A stretch of 56,252 nucleotides of DNA, taken from the NCBI GenBank assembly GCA_009698445.1, contig WLQG01000004.1, positions 1 to 56,252 of the forward strand, in the 5' to 3' direction. The position numbers and the translations under genes are program-made. Positions 46,342-54,974 of the stretch are shown piece by piece (within the stretch, counting starts at the first letter, position 1; the number at the start of each line of letters is the position of its first letter). The stretch is from Actinomycetota bacterium (lineage in GTDB: Bacteria; Actinomycetota; Actinomycetes; Nanopelagicales; Nanopelagicaceae). Below the pieces are notes generated by a model that searched no databases, was not told where the DNA came from, and was given only the letters and a program-made list of their open reading frames with translations.

Positions 46342-47532
46342 ATGTCACAACGCCTCTTTACCTCAGAATCTGTTACCGAAGGTCATCCGGACAAGATTGC
46401 CGATGCTATTTCCGACGCAGTTTTAGACTCTCTGTTATCACAAGATAAAAAGTCACGTGTAGCTGTTGAAACTTTAATCACAACTGGTCAGGTTCACGTT
46501 GCGGGTGAAGTCACCACTGATGGTTATGCAGATGTCATGGGAATAGTTCGAGATACCGTATTAAATATTGGCTATGACTCATCGGACAAAGGTTTTGATG
46601 GAAATAGTTGTGGAGTTTCAATTTCAATCGGGCAACAGTCCCAAGATATTGCACAGGGTGTAGATGATGCATATGAACACCGCGTTGGATCTCAAGTAGA
46701 TCCATTGGATTTGCAAGGCGCTGGAGATCAAGGTTTGATGTTTGGTTACGCTTGTGATGACACGAAAGAATTGATGCCACTGCCAATTTGGTTGGCTCAT
46801 GCTCTTGCACAACAGCTGACTAAAGTTCGCAAATCAGGTGCCCTTCCTTACTTGCGTCCAGACGGCAAGACCCAAGTAACTATCGAATACGATGGCGATC
46901 GCGCAGTTTCACTGGATACAGTTGTTATTTCAAGTCAGCATTCAGAAGATGTAGATGTAGTTAAAAAATTAACACCCGAGATTATCGAAAACGTTATTAA
47001 TCCTATTTTGGCTCTGATTGAACTACCTCGTAAAAATCTTAAGACGCTGATTAATCCAACTGGACGCTTTGTTATTGGCGGCCCAATGGGAGATGCGGGT
47101 TTAACTGGCCGTAAAATTATCGTTGACACCTATGGCGGCATGGCGCGTCACGGCGGAGGCGCCTTCAGTGGAAAAGATCCATCAAAAGTTGATCGGTCTG
47201 CTGCATACGCGATGCGATGGGTTGCTAAGAATGTGGTGGCCTCCGGACTTGCACGTAGGTGCGAAGTTCAAGTTGCTTACGCAATTGGTAAAGCACAACC
47301 TGTTGGTGTTTTCGTAGAAACTTTTGGTACAGAAACTGTTCCTGTAGCAAAGATCCAAAATGCTGTAACGACTGTTTTTGATTTACGTCCGGCGGCGATT
47401 ATTCGTGATTTAGATTTGCTACGTCCAATTTATTCGCTAACAAGTGCCTACGGTCATTTTGGTCGCGAACTTCCAGAGTTTGCTTGGGAGCGCACTAATC
47501 GCGTAACCGAGCTACAAAACGCAATTAAGTAA
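46342..47532 (+). CDS. metK: S-adenosylmethionine synthetase
   Basis: Makes SAM from methionine and ATP. 396 residues. [20 protein letters not shown] near 9-28, the [11 protein letters not shown] loop near 97, [12 protein letters not shown] near 120, and [16 protein letters not shown] near 265, all in the usual positions. No SAM riboswitch precedes it; the gap to coaBC is four bases. Confidence 0.97.
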   Translation: MSQRLFTSESVTEGHPDKIADAISDAVLDSLLSQDKKSRVAVETLITTGQVHVAGEVTTDGYADVMGIVRDTVLNIGYDSSDKGFDGNSCGVSISIGQQSQDIAQGVDDAYEHRVGSQVDPLDLQGAGDQGLMFGYACDDTKELMPLPIWLAHALAQQLTKVRKSGALPYLRPDGKTQVTIEYDGDRAVSLDTVVISSQHSEDVDVVKKLTPEIIENVINPILALIELPRKNLKTLINPTGRFVIGGPMGDAGLTGRKIIVDTYGGMARHGGGAFSGKDPSKVDRSAAYAMRWVAKNVVASGLARRCEVQVAYAIGKAQPVGVFVETFGTETVPVAKIQNAVTTVFDLRPAAIIRDLDLLRPIYSLTSAYGHFGRELPEFAWERTNRVTELQNAIK

Positions 47533-47537
47533 GCACT

Positions 47538-49421
47538 GTGGCAACGCCACGGCTTTTTAGACTCAAATCTCAGGTTGCTGCTGCTCCGAGTGGGCCAGTC
47601 GCTACGGATTTTTCCTATGCGCGGGTTTGGGTAGACACAGGTGTATTTCATTTGGATACTCCATTTGATTATGAAGTACCTGCAAAGTTTTCAGAACACG
47701 TTGCGACAGGGGTTCGTGTGCAAGTCCCTTTCGGAAATCGTGAAGTTGAAGGTCTTGTGATCGAGCGTATTCAGGCACCGACAACCACCTCTCAACTGAA
47801 GCCAATAACTAAGGTGCTCTCATTTCATCCAGTGGCAACCGAACAGTCATTGCAACTTATACAAGCTGTAGCGGCACGTTGGGCCGCCAACCCGTGGGAA
47901 GTAATTAAGAGCGCCATTCCAGCGCGAGTTGCCGCAGTTGATAAGCAACATCAGTCGAGTATGTTTATTGGTGAGAAAAAGAGTTCACCTGACGACATTT
48001 GCTATATAAGTTTTCAACCTTTTAGAGATCCTTACACGTCGGTCATTGATTTGATAACTGACGCAGTGAAAAAGTCATCAGTCTTACTAATAGCCCCAGA
48101 TGAGCGGGATATTTCAGCCTTATGCAATCTTTTAGCTCAGCAGGGAATGCAGCCACTTCGCATCGACAGCTCGGTTACACGTTCAGAGCGATATAGCGCG
48201 TTTCTAAAACTTACGTCACCCGGAAACCACGTAATTATTGGAGCGCGTAATGCCATCTTTGCTCCGATAGCACAGGGGTCCACAATAATCGTGTTTAAAG
48301 AATCATCGCCCGATCTTTATGAGATACGCAATCCAGGTTGGAATGTTCGCGATATTGCGCTCCTGCGCAACGAGATCGATAATGCCAGAATAATACTTTG
48401 TGGTTACGTTCCATCGCTGGAAGTTGCTGCATTAATCGAGGCGAAGAAGATTCGCTTTATAAGTTCGCCTATTAAAATTCAAGTCAAGGCTTTTTCATCA
48501 GCCGATTCATCTCTTTTGCCCGGGCGAATCTTCACGGACATTCGAGCGAGTTTAAAGGATGGTCCCGTTCTATTTGTACTTCCGCGAAAAGGCTATGCAA
48601 ATGGAATTCTGTGTGCCCACTGCAAAAATACTGCTCTCTGTTCATGTGGTGCCAAGCTACTTGTACTAAACCGTGATGCGACACCTTCGTGCAAAATCTG
48701 TGGTCAACAGGTTAAAGAGTGGACATGTAACTATTGCGGCCGAGATAAGAAATATGTAGTGGCACGAGGTATAGATCGTGCCGCCGAAGAAATCTCGAGG
48801 GCATTTCCTCATTTTCCAATCATTTTTTCGTTCGGCGACGTTATCAAGGACCATGTTGAAGCTAAACCATCGATCATCTTGAGCACACCCGGGGCGGCCC
48901 CACAAGTAAGTGGTGGATATAGCGCAGTGGTGATTCTGGAAGGTCTCACTTACTTCAACCATGGTGATTTGCGTGCAAGCGAACGAGCTAATGAACTTTT
49001 CTTTGAGACGGCTTCGATGATTAAGCCTGGGGGAGTAGTTCTTCTTTCTATGGAAGATTCTCATCCAATTGTTTCAAGCCTTATTCGTTGGAATCCATCA
49101 AGTATTCTCAAACGCGAATTGCAACAGCGCGAGGAGGTTAATTTTCCTCCCTCGGTAGTCAGCGCATTTATCACGTTGCCATCGGCTCAAGCTAGTGCGC
49201 TTGTATCGGGTATCAATAAAGCTGTATCTGATGCACGTTTAACCGAGAAGACCCGTGTCCTTGGTCCTACGAAGATTGATTCAGCACTTAGCAAAATCGT
49301 TATTTTGTCACCCTTGGAGTCGCGCGCAATGTTAACGAGTTTTCTACATGAGTTAATGAGACGAAGAAGCATCGCAAAAAAGGTTGATTCCACCCTGAGA
49401 ATCGACCCATATTCACTTTAA
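47538..49421 (+). CDS. priA: PriA-like primosomal protein lacking helicase motifs
   Basis: 627 residues. The N-terminal 3'-DNA-binding domain (FSYARVWVDTGVFHLDTPFDYEVP near 25-48) and the zinc cluster (CAHC...CSCG...CKIC...CNYC, about 357-402) are clear. The ATPase motifs are missing: no GxTGSGKT Walker A, and the DEAH position reads VFKESS. Actinobacterial PriA proteins are known to lack helicase motifs, so this is probably a structural primosome factor rather than a pseudogene; the frame is intact. GTG start six bases after metK. Confidence 0.88.
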   Translation: MATPRLFRLKSQVAAAPSGPVATDFSYARVWVDTGVFHLDTPFDYEVPAKFSEHVATGVRVQVPFGNREVEGLVIERIQAPTTTSQLKPITKVLSFHPVATEQSLQLIQAVAARWAANPWEVIKSAIPARVAAVDKQHQSSMFIGEKKSSPDDICYISFQPFRDPYTSVIDLITDAVKKSSVLLIAPDERDISALCNLLAQQGMQPLRIDSSVTRSERYSAFLKLTSPGNHVIIGARNAIFAPIAQGSTIIVFKESSPDLYEIRNPGWNVRDIALLRNEIDNARIILCGYVPSLEVAALIEAKKIRFISSPIKIQVKAFSSADSSLLPGRIFTDIRASLKDGPVLFVLPRKGYANGILCAHCKNTALCSCGAKLLVLNRDATPSCKICGQQVKEWTCNYCGRDKKYVVARGIDRAAEEISRAFPHFPIIFSFGDVIKDHVEAKPSIILSTPGAAPQVSGGYSAVVILEGLTYFNHGDLRASERANELFFETASMIKPGGVVLLSMEDSHPIVSSLIRWNPSSILKRELQQREEVNFPPSVVSAFITLPSAQASALVSGINKAVSDARLTEKTRVLGPTKIDSALSKIVILSPLESRAMLTSFLHELMRRRSIAKKVDSTLRIDPYSL

Positions 49422-49430
49422 ATTTTTTGC

Positions 49431-49436
49431 TAGACT
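49431..49436 (+). promoter_or_regulatory. -10 element TAGACT for leaderless def
   Basis: TAGACT, six bases (AGCCAT), then ATG 49443. No ribosome binding site lies between; upstream sequence is a T/A-rich tract. Confidence 0.6.
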
Positions 49437-49442
49437 AGCCAT

Positions 49443-50003
49443 ATGTCTATTCAAGAGATTCGTTTATTTGGCGATCCAGTCTTGTTGACTCCTGCGGCTC
49501 TTGTGGTCGATTTTGATAAAGAACTACGTAAATTAGTGGCCGATCTTACTGACACAATGCTTGAAGCTCCCGGTGCTGGTTTAGCCGCTCCTCAGATAGG
49601 TGTGCCTTTACGAGTTTTCACGTGGCATGTTGATGATGTCTTGGGACATTTAATTAATCCAACTTTAACTCTGGGTGATGAGATTCAAGACGGCGAAGAG
49701 GGTTGCTTGTCTTTTCCGGAAGTTCGTTATGACACTAAGCGAGCTTTGAACGCTGTCGCGCGTGGCTTTAATATGTTTGGGGAGCCTGTAGTGATTGAAG
49801 GTACTGAATTTCTAGCCCGCGCCTTGCAACATGAAACAGACCATCTCGATGGGATTCTTTTTATCGATCGTCTTTCACCAGAGGATCGAAAAACTGCGAT
49901 GAAAGAGATCCGTGAATCAGAATGGTTCTATGCTCAAAGCGAAAATGGAAATTCGCCAACGGTTAAAACTTCGCCACATTCACTATTTGGACGGAATACT
50001 TAA
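49443..50003 (+). CDS. def: Peptide deformylase
   Basis: Removes the N-formyl group from new proteins. 186 residues. All three motifs are intact: GLAAPQIGV near 42, EGCLSFP near 88 (metal cysteine), and QHETDHLDG near 130 (metal histidines and catalytic glutamate). It is paired with fmt, whose start shares one base with its stop (TAATG), as expected for the formylation-deformylation cycle. Confidence 0.96.
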   Translation: MSIQEIRLFGDPVLLTPAALVVDFDKELRKLVADLTDTMLEAPGAGLAAPQIGVPLRVFTWHVDDVLGHLINPTLTLGDEIQDGEEGCLSFPEVRYDTKRALNAVARGFNMFGEPVVIEGTEFLARALQHETDHLDGILFIDRLSPEDRKTAMKEIRESEWFYAQSENGNSPTVKTSPHSLFGRNT

Positions 50004-50911
50004 TGCGCATTGGGGTCGCCGCTACTCCCGATGTCGCAATACCAACACTCAACTGGCTTCATACGTCTGGGCACGAATTAGTGCGTGTGATAAGTCAACC
50101 GGATCGACCTGCTGGACGAGGCCAAAGTCTAAAATCTTCAGCAGTTAGCCAATGGGCAATAGATACAGGAGTGGATCTAGTACGACCTCGAGCAATTGAA
50201 GATTTAGATCGTGCAATCGAAGATTTAGATCTTCTGGTAACAATTGGTTATGGCCGGATTTTGCCGGAGCAATCACTTTCACTTCCAACATTTGGTTGCA
50301 TAAACCTGCATTTCTCTCTTTTGCCACAGTATCGCGGAGCGGCTCCAGTGCAACGCGCGTTGGAAGCGGGGGAGAAGCAAACTGGAATTACTGTGTTCAA
50401 ACTCAATGCAGGAATGGATACGGGTCCGATTTATTCATCGCGTGTTATTGATATCGACCCTGCTTTTAGGAGTTCAGAACTTTTCACTCAACTCGCAGTT
50501 TTTGGAGTAGAAGTTGTGAGGGAAGCGATTGAACTTATTGAAGCTGGAGCCAAGCCGCATGAACAAGCTGGTAATGCATCTCTCGCAGGCAAAATTTCCA
50601 AGGAAGAAGCAAAAATAGATTGGAATTTACCTGCGAATGTTACGTTCAATAAAATCAGGGGTTTTTATCCAGCACCTATTGCATGGACGGTTTTTAGAGA
50701 TCAGACCTTGAAAATTTCCTCGGCAAAAATCCATAATCAATCCATAAAACTTGAGCCTGGAGAAATCCTTCTTTCTAACGTAATGGTTTTGATTGGAACT
50801 GGTGAGGGTGCACTAGAAGTTGATTCAGTTATTCCCGCTGGCAAAAGAGAAATGAGCGGTGCGGAATGGGCAAGAGGCGCGCGGTTTGAAAGTGGGGAAC
50901 GTTGTGGTTGA
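50003..50911 (+). CDS. fmt: Methionyl-tRNA formyltransferase
   Basis: 302 residues. The catalytic box is CINLHFSLLPQYRGAAPVQ near 98-116 (Asn, His), followed by GITVFKLNAGMDTGPI with the aspartate near 138. N-terminal Rossmann start MRIGVAATPDVAIPTL and SQPDRPAGRGQ are typical. A C-terminal OB domain starts near 205. A 21-base tandem duplication lies within the first domain (50192-50233). It overlaps rsmB by eight bases. Confidence 0.95.
   Translation: MRIGVAATPDVAIPTLNWLHTSGHELVRVISQPDRPAGRGQSLKSSAVSQWAIDTGVDLVRPRAIEDLDRAIEDLDLLVTIGYGRILPEQSLSLPTFGCINLHFSLLPQYRGAAPVQRALEAGEKQTGITVFKLNAGMDTGPIYSSRVIDIDPAFRSSELFTQLAVFGVEVVREAIELIEAGAKPHEQAGNASLAGKISKEEAKIDWNLPANVTFNKIRGFYPAPIAWTVFRDQTLKISSAKIHNQSIKLEPGEILLSNVMVLIGTGEGALEVDSVIPAGKREMSGAEWARGARFESGERCG
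50192..50233 (+). repeat. Tandem 21-bp direct repeat inside fmt
   Basis: Two adjacent 21-base copies differ at two positions and encode AIEDLDR and AIEDLDL. The surrounding length looks normal for the family, so the repeat replaces rather than extends the helix. Confidence 0.7.
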
Positions 50912-52268
50912 AGCTCGTCGCGATAGCTTCAAATCTCCTAAACCCGATGCAGTACGGCTTCTAGCATTTGATTTGATTACTGAAGTTAATCGCAATGATG
51001 GTTATTCGAATTTGCTTTTGCCTGCAGCGTTGAACGCTTCCTCACTTGAAGAGCGCGACCGCAATCTAGTCACGGAATTGGTTTACGGAACTCTTCGAAT
51101 GCAGGGTAAGCATGATTGGGTTTTAGCTCAAATTTCCGATCGACCATGGACTGAAGTTGACCCCGGGATTATTGATGTAGCCAGATTGGGTGTTCAGCAA
51201 ATACATGAGCTACGTATTCCTGACCATGCCGCGGTATCAGCCACTGTCGAGGTAGCGCGCAAGAGATTAGGTGAGTCGAAAGCTAGTTTTGTCAATGCAT
51301 TACTTCGCTCTGTGACTAGAAAAACCTATGCCGAGTGGTTTGCTCCATTAGATCAGATGGGCGATAACGTAGAAAGATTGGCGATTGAGTATTCTCATCC
51401 CCAATGGATTATTTCTGCTTACTTTGATTTACTCAAAGATTGGCAGTTAGTGGAGCAAGAACTTGCCACCAACAATATTCCGGCGTTGCCAACACTGGTC
51501 TCCTGGCCAGGTTATTCGTCGCAGGCCGAATTAATTGCTGTGGGCGGTGAACCTACGACGTATTCACAGTTGGGTGTTCGGTTAAAAGGAAATCCCGGAA
51601 GTTTAGATCTTATTAAGCATCGATTAGCTGGCGTGCAGGACGAAGGTTCGCAGTTAGTAGCAACAGTGTTCGCTGCTGCCGCGAGTGGCACATCTTGGTT
51701 AGACCTGTGCGCAGGCCCGGGCGGGAAAGCGGCACTCTTATCGAGCATCGCTAAGCAAAGAGAGATTTCATTTACTGCAAATGAATTTTCGGCGCCTCGT
51801 GCAGATTTAGTTAAGAAAGTTGTTCATGGTGCGCCTGTGTGGTGTGGTGATGGCCGCGATATTTCATCACATAATGAAACATTCGATGGGATTTTAATTG
51901 ATGCACCGTGTACTGGTCTGGGTGCATTGCGCCGGCGTCCTGAAGTACGTTGGCGACGTACGCTCTCGGATCTTCGTGAACTTACTCTTTTGCAACGTGA
52001 ACTTATTGATAGTGCAGCATCAGTGCTCAATCCAGGCGGGGTACTGGGATATGCCACCTGTTCTCCACACTTGGCAGAAACGACGGTTCAAGTTCTAGAT
52101 ATTCTCAAGAAACATCCTGAATTAGAGCAGATTGATGTGGCTCAATTCCTTCCGGAAAATCTGCACGACGCAGTTCGAGGTAAATCTATGTCGTTGTGGA
52201 CCCACAAGCACGGAACAGATGCGATGTTTTTGGCGTTGTTTCGCAAGAAGACATCTGCAGGGAGTTAG
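50904..52268 (+). CDS. rsmB: 16S rRNA (cytosine-C5)-methyltransferase, RsmB/Sun family
   Basis: 454 residues. An N-terminal NusB-like RNA-binding domain (about 15-150) is followed by a SAM-dependent m5C methyltransferase domain: SAM site DLCAGPGGKAALL near 268, motif IV DAPCTGLGALRRRPE near 331, and motif VI YATCSPHLAET with the catalytic cysteine near 384. GTG 50904 overlaps fmt by eight bases and has GGGGAA upstream; starts at 50892 or 50859 are possible. Order fmt-rsmB-rpe as in Mycobacterium (Rv1406-1408). Confidence 0.93.
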   Translation: MVEARRDSFKSPKPDAVRLLAFDLITEVNRNDGYSNLLLPAALNASSLEERDRNLVTELVYGTLRMQGKHDWVLAQISDRPWTEVDPGIIDVARLGVQQIHELRIPDHAAVSATVEVARKRLGESKASFVNALLRSVTRKTYAEWFAPLDQMGDNVERLAIEYSHPQWIISAYFDLLKDWQLVEQELATNNIPALPTLVSWPGYSSQAELIAVGGEPTTYSQLGVRLKGNPGSLDLIKHRLAGVQDEGSQLVATVFAAAASGTSWLDLCAGPGGKAALLSSIAKQREISFTANEFSAPRADLVKKVVHGAPVWCGDGRDISSHNETFDGILIDAPCTGLGALRRRPEVRWRRTLSDLRELTLLQRELIDSAASVLNPGGVLGYATCSPHLAETTVQVLDILKKHPELEQIDVAQFLPENLHDAVRGKSMSLWTHKHGTDAMFLALFRKKTSAGS

Positions 52269-52271
52269 GCT

Positions 52272-52943
52272 TTGAACATGAAACGGCATATTCGAATAAC
52301 TCCAAGTATTTTGAACGCTGATCTCTCTCAACTTGATCAGGAAATTGCCAAAATAGCGCAGGTTTCGGATCTCATTCATTTAGATGTTATGGATAACAAG
52401 TTCGTACCCAACTTCACTTTTGATTTCGACAGTGCGGCAACGATTATTAAAAGTTGTCCTATCCCAGTTGATGTTCATCTTATGGTGGCAGACGTTGATG
52501 AGATAGGGCCGCAGTACGCCCAAGCTGGTTGCGCAAGCGTAACTATTCATGCAGAAGCGACAAAAGATATAGCAGCAACTTTGAAGTCCATTCGTGCACA
52601 TGGTGCTCGAGCAGGGTTGGCACTAAAGCCGAACTCATCGATTTCGGATTATTCGCAATTTAGCGATCTCGTAGATATGTTTCTAATAATGACCGTGGAA
52701 CCCGGATTTGGTGGGCAAAAGTTTATGGAAGACATGATGGAGAAGGTACGTGCGACTCGCGCCGTTATTGGCGAGCGACCCATCTGGTTACAAGTAGATG
52801 GTGGTATATCGATGGAGACTATTGAAATTGCTGCGAAGGCGGGTGCAGATACATTTGTTGCAGGCAGCGCAGTTTTTAAAGCTAGCAATCCTGCAGCGAT
52901 GGTCGATTCGTTGCGCGAACTCGCACAGGGTGTGGCAAACTAG
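52272..52943 (+). CDS. rpe: Ribulose-phosphate 3-epimerase
   Basis: A TIM-barrel enzyme of the pentose phosphate pathway, 223 residues. ITPSILNADLSQL near 8 (active-site serine), IHLDVMDNKFVPN near 36 (metal His/Asp), DVHLMVADVD near 68, MTVEPGFGGQKF near 139 and WLQVDGGISMETI near 173. TTG 52272 has AGGGAG seven bases upstream; ATG 52278 two codons later is nearly as good. It is followed by the FMN riboswitch. Confidence 0.95.
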   Translation: MNMKRHIRITPSILNADLSQLDQEIAKIAQVSDLIHLDVMDNKFVPNFTFDFDSAATIIKSCPIPVDVHLMVADVDEIGPQYAQAGCASVTIHAEATKDIAATLKSIRAHGARAGLALKPNSSISDYSQFSDLVDMFLIMTVEPGFGGQKFMEDMMEKVRATRAVIGERPIWLQVDGGISMETIEIAAKAGADTFVAGSAVFKASNPAAMVDSLRELAQGVAN

Positions 52944-52950
52944 GCCTACG

Positions 52951-53071
52951 TTGTTCCGGGGGTCGGTGTAATTCCGAACCGGCGGTAAAGTCCGCGACCC
53001 GGCCACATCCAGTGGTCGGTTGATTTGGTGTAAATCCAAAACCGACAGTTAAAGTCTGGATAAAGGGACAG
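52951..53071 (+). ncRNA. FMN riboswitch aptamer (RFN element)
   Basis: The conserved six-stem junction is recognisable: GGGGGTCGGTGTAATTCCGA, ACCGGCGGTAAAGTCCGCGA, a variable arm, GGTGTAAATCCAAAACCGACAG and TTAAAGTCTGGAT. The P1 stem forms between TTGTTCC (52951-52957) and GGGACAG (53065-53071), seven pairs with two G-U. FMN binding is expected to shut off the downstream transporter gene. Confidence 0.95.
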
Positions 53072-53140
53072 GGAATTGCCGGGCACTGTGCTGCGCGCAA
53101 TTCCTCGTTGCTTCCTGGAGCTTTTCTACTAGGAAGGATC
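53072..53140 (+). promoter_or_regulatory. Expression platform of the FMN riboswitch
   Basis: Two helices follow the aptamer. GGAATTGC (53072-53079) pairs with GCAATTCC. CTTCCT (53111-53116) pairs with AGGAAG (53131-53136), which is the ribosome binding site of ribM. No T-run terminator is present, so control is probably at translation. How the helices exchange on ligand binding is inferred. Confidence 0.6.
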
Positions 53141-53144
53141 AACA

Positions 53145-53822
53145 GTGTCGGTTATTAGATGGTTTTTTGAAAGTACGGTGCACTTCGGCAGTAAGTCCAT
53201 TGCTTTACGCGAAATTATCGGTGGAATCTTAGGGCTGAGCAGTGCGATTTTAGGAATGCGTCGGAAAGTTTTAGCGTGGCCAATAGGAATTTTGGGTGAT
53301 GGACTTCTTTTCACGGTTTTTCTAGGAGCAGTCTTTGCTTATGCCGATCAACCATCGGGAAATTTCTATGGACAAGCCAGTCGAAACTTATTGCTCATTA
53401 TCGTGAGTGTGTATGGATGGATTCGTTGGTCTGATCATCGCCGAGTACATGGGGAAGACAAACCTGCGGTCACTCCACGTTGGACAACAATGCGCGAAAA
53501 GCAGATCTTGGTTCCTGCAATCATCATCTTCTTCTTCGTTTCGATGCAGATATTCAAAGCTTTAGGTGAGTCAGGAACGTGGCTTTTAGTTGACACCTGG
53601 ATCTTTACAGGTACTGCACTGGCTACCTACGGTATGAGCCGCGGCTATGTTGAGTTTTGGTTAGTCTGGATCGCTGTGGACTTTGTAGGAGTCCCATTTG
53701 CTTTCAAAAATGGGTATTACCCAACAGGCACCCTTTATGCAATCTACCTTCCATTCGTCATCTGGGGATTCATCTCTTGGTTGCGCATTTCAAGGGCAGA
53801 AGAATTGGTGACATCGAACTAG
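53145..53822 (+). CDS. ribM: Riboflavin transporter of the PnuC/RibM family
   Basis: 225 residues with about seven membrane segments. The PnuC-family pattern is clear: a [20 protein letters not shown] segment near 46, [15 protein letters not shown] near 82 (the N/Q-x-x-Y-x-x-GW-x-x-W core), and the repeat half [20 protein letters not shown] near 165. PnuC itself carries nicotinamide riboside, but the FMN riboswitch in front identifies this one as the riboflavin carrier RibM/PnuX known from Corynebacterium and Streptomyces. GTG start with AGGAAGGA six bases upstream. Confidence 0.88.
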   Translation: MSVIRWFFESTVHFGSKSIALREIIGGILGLSSAILGMRRKVLAWPIGILGDGLLFTVFLGAVFAYADQPSGNFYGQASRNLLLIIVSVYGWIRWSDHRRVHGEDKPAVTPRWTTMREKQILVPAIIIFFFVSMQIFKALGESGTWLLVDTWIFTGTALATYGMSRGYVEFWLVWIAVDFVGVPFAFKNGYYPTGTLYAIYLPFVIWGFISWLRISRAEELVTSN

Positions 53823-53832
53823 GCACCTCTAG

Positions 53833-53838
53833 TAAACT
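53833..53838 (+). promoter_or_regulatory. Candidate -10 TAAACT for hisE
   Basis: TAAACT stands seven bases before ATG 53846 and no ribosome binding site lies between, so a leaderless or nearly leaderless hisEG transcript is plausible. Confidence 0.4.
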
Positions 53839-53845
53839 TATAGTT

Positions 53846-54109
53846 ATGAAATCCTTCGAATCCCTCTGGGCCGAGTTAAGTCTCAAGGCGCAACAACGCC
53901 CAGAGGGTTCAGGAACTGTAGCTGCTCTAGATTCTGGCGTTCACGCTATTGGTAAGAAAGTTCTAGAAGAGGCTGGCGAAGTGTGGTTAGCGGCAGAACA
54001 CGAGAGCGATGAAGCTCTTGCCGAAGAAATCAGTCAACTGCTTTATCACGTTCAAACTTTGATGTTAGCGCGTGGTTTAACTCTTGATGATGTTTACACC
54101 TACTTATAA
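53846..54109 (+). CDS. hisE: Phosphoribosyl-ATP pyrophosphatase
   Basis: The second step of histidine synthesis, 87 residues, all-alpha MazG-like fold. [20 protein letters not shown] near 36-55 carries the metal-binding glutamates (EExxE), and [19 protein letters not shown] follows. ATG 53846 is chosen; the open frame upstream runs into ribM and is not family-like. hisG follows 17 bases later; hisE-hisG pairing is usual in Actinobacteria. Confidence 0.94.
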   Translation: MKSFESLWAELSLKAQQRPEGSGTVAALDSGVHAIGKKVLEEAGEVWLAAEHESDEALAEEISQLLYHVQTLMLARGLTLDDVYTYL

Positions 54110-54126
54110 GTGAATCGAGCCGCATC

Positions 54127-54972
54127 ATGTTAAGAATTGCTGTCCCTAATAAGGGTTCATTAGCCGAGGAATCCATAGCGGTATTTAAGGAAGCTGGTTA
54201 TCGTCAACGCAGCGACAACCGCGATCTAGTTTTGATTGATAATGACAATGCAGTGGAATTTTATTATTTACGTCCCCGCGATATTGCAATCTATGTGGGT
54301 TCTGGTGAACTAGAAGCAGGGATCACGGGGCGTGATTTACTTATAGATTCTGGTGCTAGCGCTGATGAAGTGTTATCGCTGAATTACGGGGGATCTACTT
54401 TCAGATTTGCAGGACCAGTTGATCGCGACTGGACTATGGCAGACATTGCCGGAAAGCGTGTGGCTACCGCTTATCCAGGTTTAGTCAACCATCACTTATC
54501 CCAACTTGGCATCAAGGCCGAAGTTGTTCGCCTGGATGGTGCAGTTGAAAGCAGCGTGCGTTTGGGCGTAGCGGATTTAATTGCTGATGTGGTAAGCACT
54601 GGAAATACTTTGCGCCAAGCGGGTTTAAAGATTTTTGGAGAGGCAATTTTAGCAAGTGAAGCTGTAGTTATTGCTCGTACTGGTGTTGCTATTCCTTCTG
54701 AGTTGGAAATCTTGATTCGACGTTTACAAGGTGTTGTAACTGCCCGTAAATATGTTTTACTCGATTACGACATTCCCAAAGTCAGCGTTGATCTGGCTTG
54801 CACAATTACGCCCGGGCTCGAGTCCCCAACTATTTCACCTCTGCAAAAAACAGATTGGGTCGCTGTACGGGCGATGGTTCCTAGAAGTGATACCAACCGT
54901 GTGATGGATGAGCTCTGGGCAGTAGGTGCGCGTGGAATTTTGGTTACTGATATCCACGCCTGTCGTCTCTAG
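54127..54972 (+). CDS. hisG: ATP phosphoribosyltransferase, long form
   Basis: The first and feedback-controlled step of histidine synthesis. 281 residues. It starts LRIAVPNKGSLAEESI; DIAIYVGSGELEAGITGRDLL near 56 and ADLIADVVSTGNTLRQAGLK near 152 carry the PRPP site. The C-terminal ACT-like domain (about 205-281) marks the long, histidine-inhibited form that does not need HisZ. The stop lies two bases from the stop of converging serB. Confidence 0.95.
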   Translation: MLRIAVPNKGSLAEESIAVFKEAGYRQRSDNRDLVLIDNDNAVEFYYLRPRDIAIYVGSGELEAGITGRDLLIDSGASADEVLSLNYGGSTFRFAGPVDRDWTMADIAGKRVATAYPGLVNHHLSQLGIKAEVVRLDGAVESSVRLGVADLIADVVSTGNTLRQAGLKIFGEAILASEAVVIARTGVAIPSELEILIRRLQGVVTARKYVLLDYDIPKVSVDLACTITPGLESPTISPLQKTDWVAVRAMVPRSDTNRVMDELWAVGARGILVTDIHACRL

Positions 54973-54974
54973 TT

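Noticed and set aside
47538-49421. priA as a decaying pseudogene because helicase motifs are missing
   Set aside because: The frame is intact at 627 residues with all zinc cysteines, and motif loss is a known actinobacterial trait.
49418-49430. T-rich tract after priA as an intrinsic terminator
   Set aside because: No stable hairpin precedes it; it is better read as upstream sequence of the def promoter.
53657-53845. Upstream extension of hisE within ribM
   Set aside because: It is the out-of-frame shadow of ribM; HisE similarity starts at ATG 53846.
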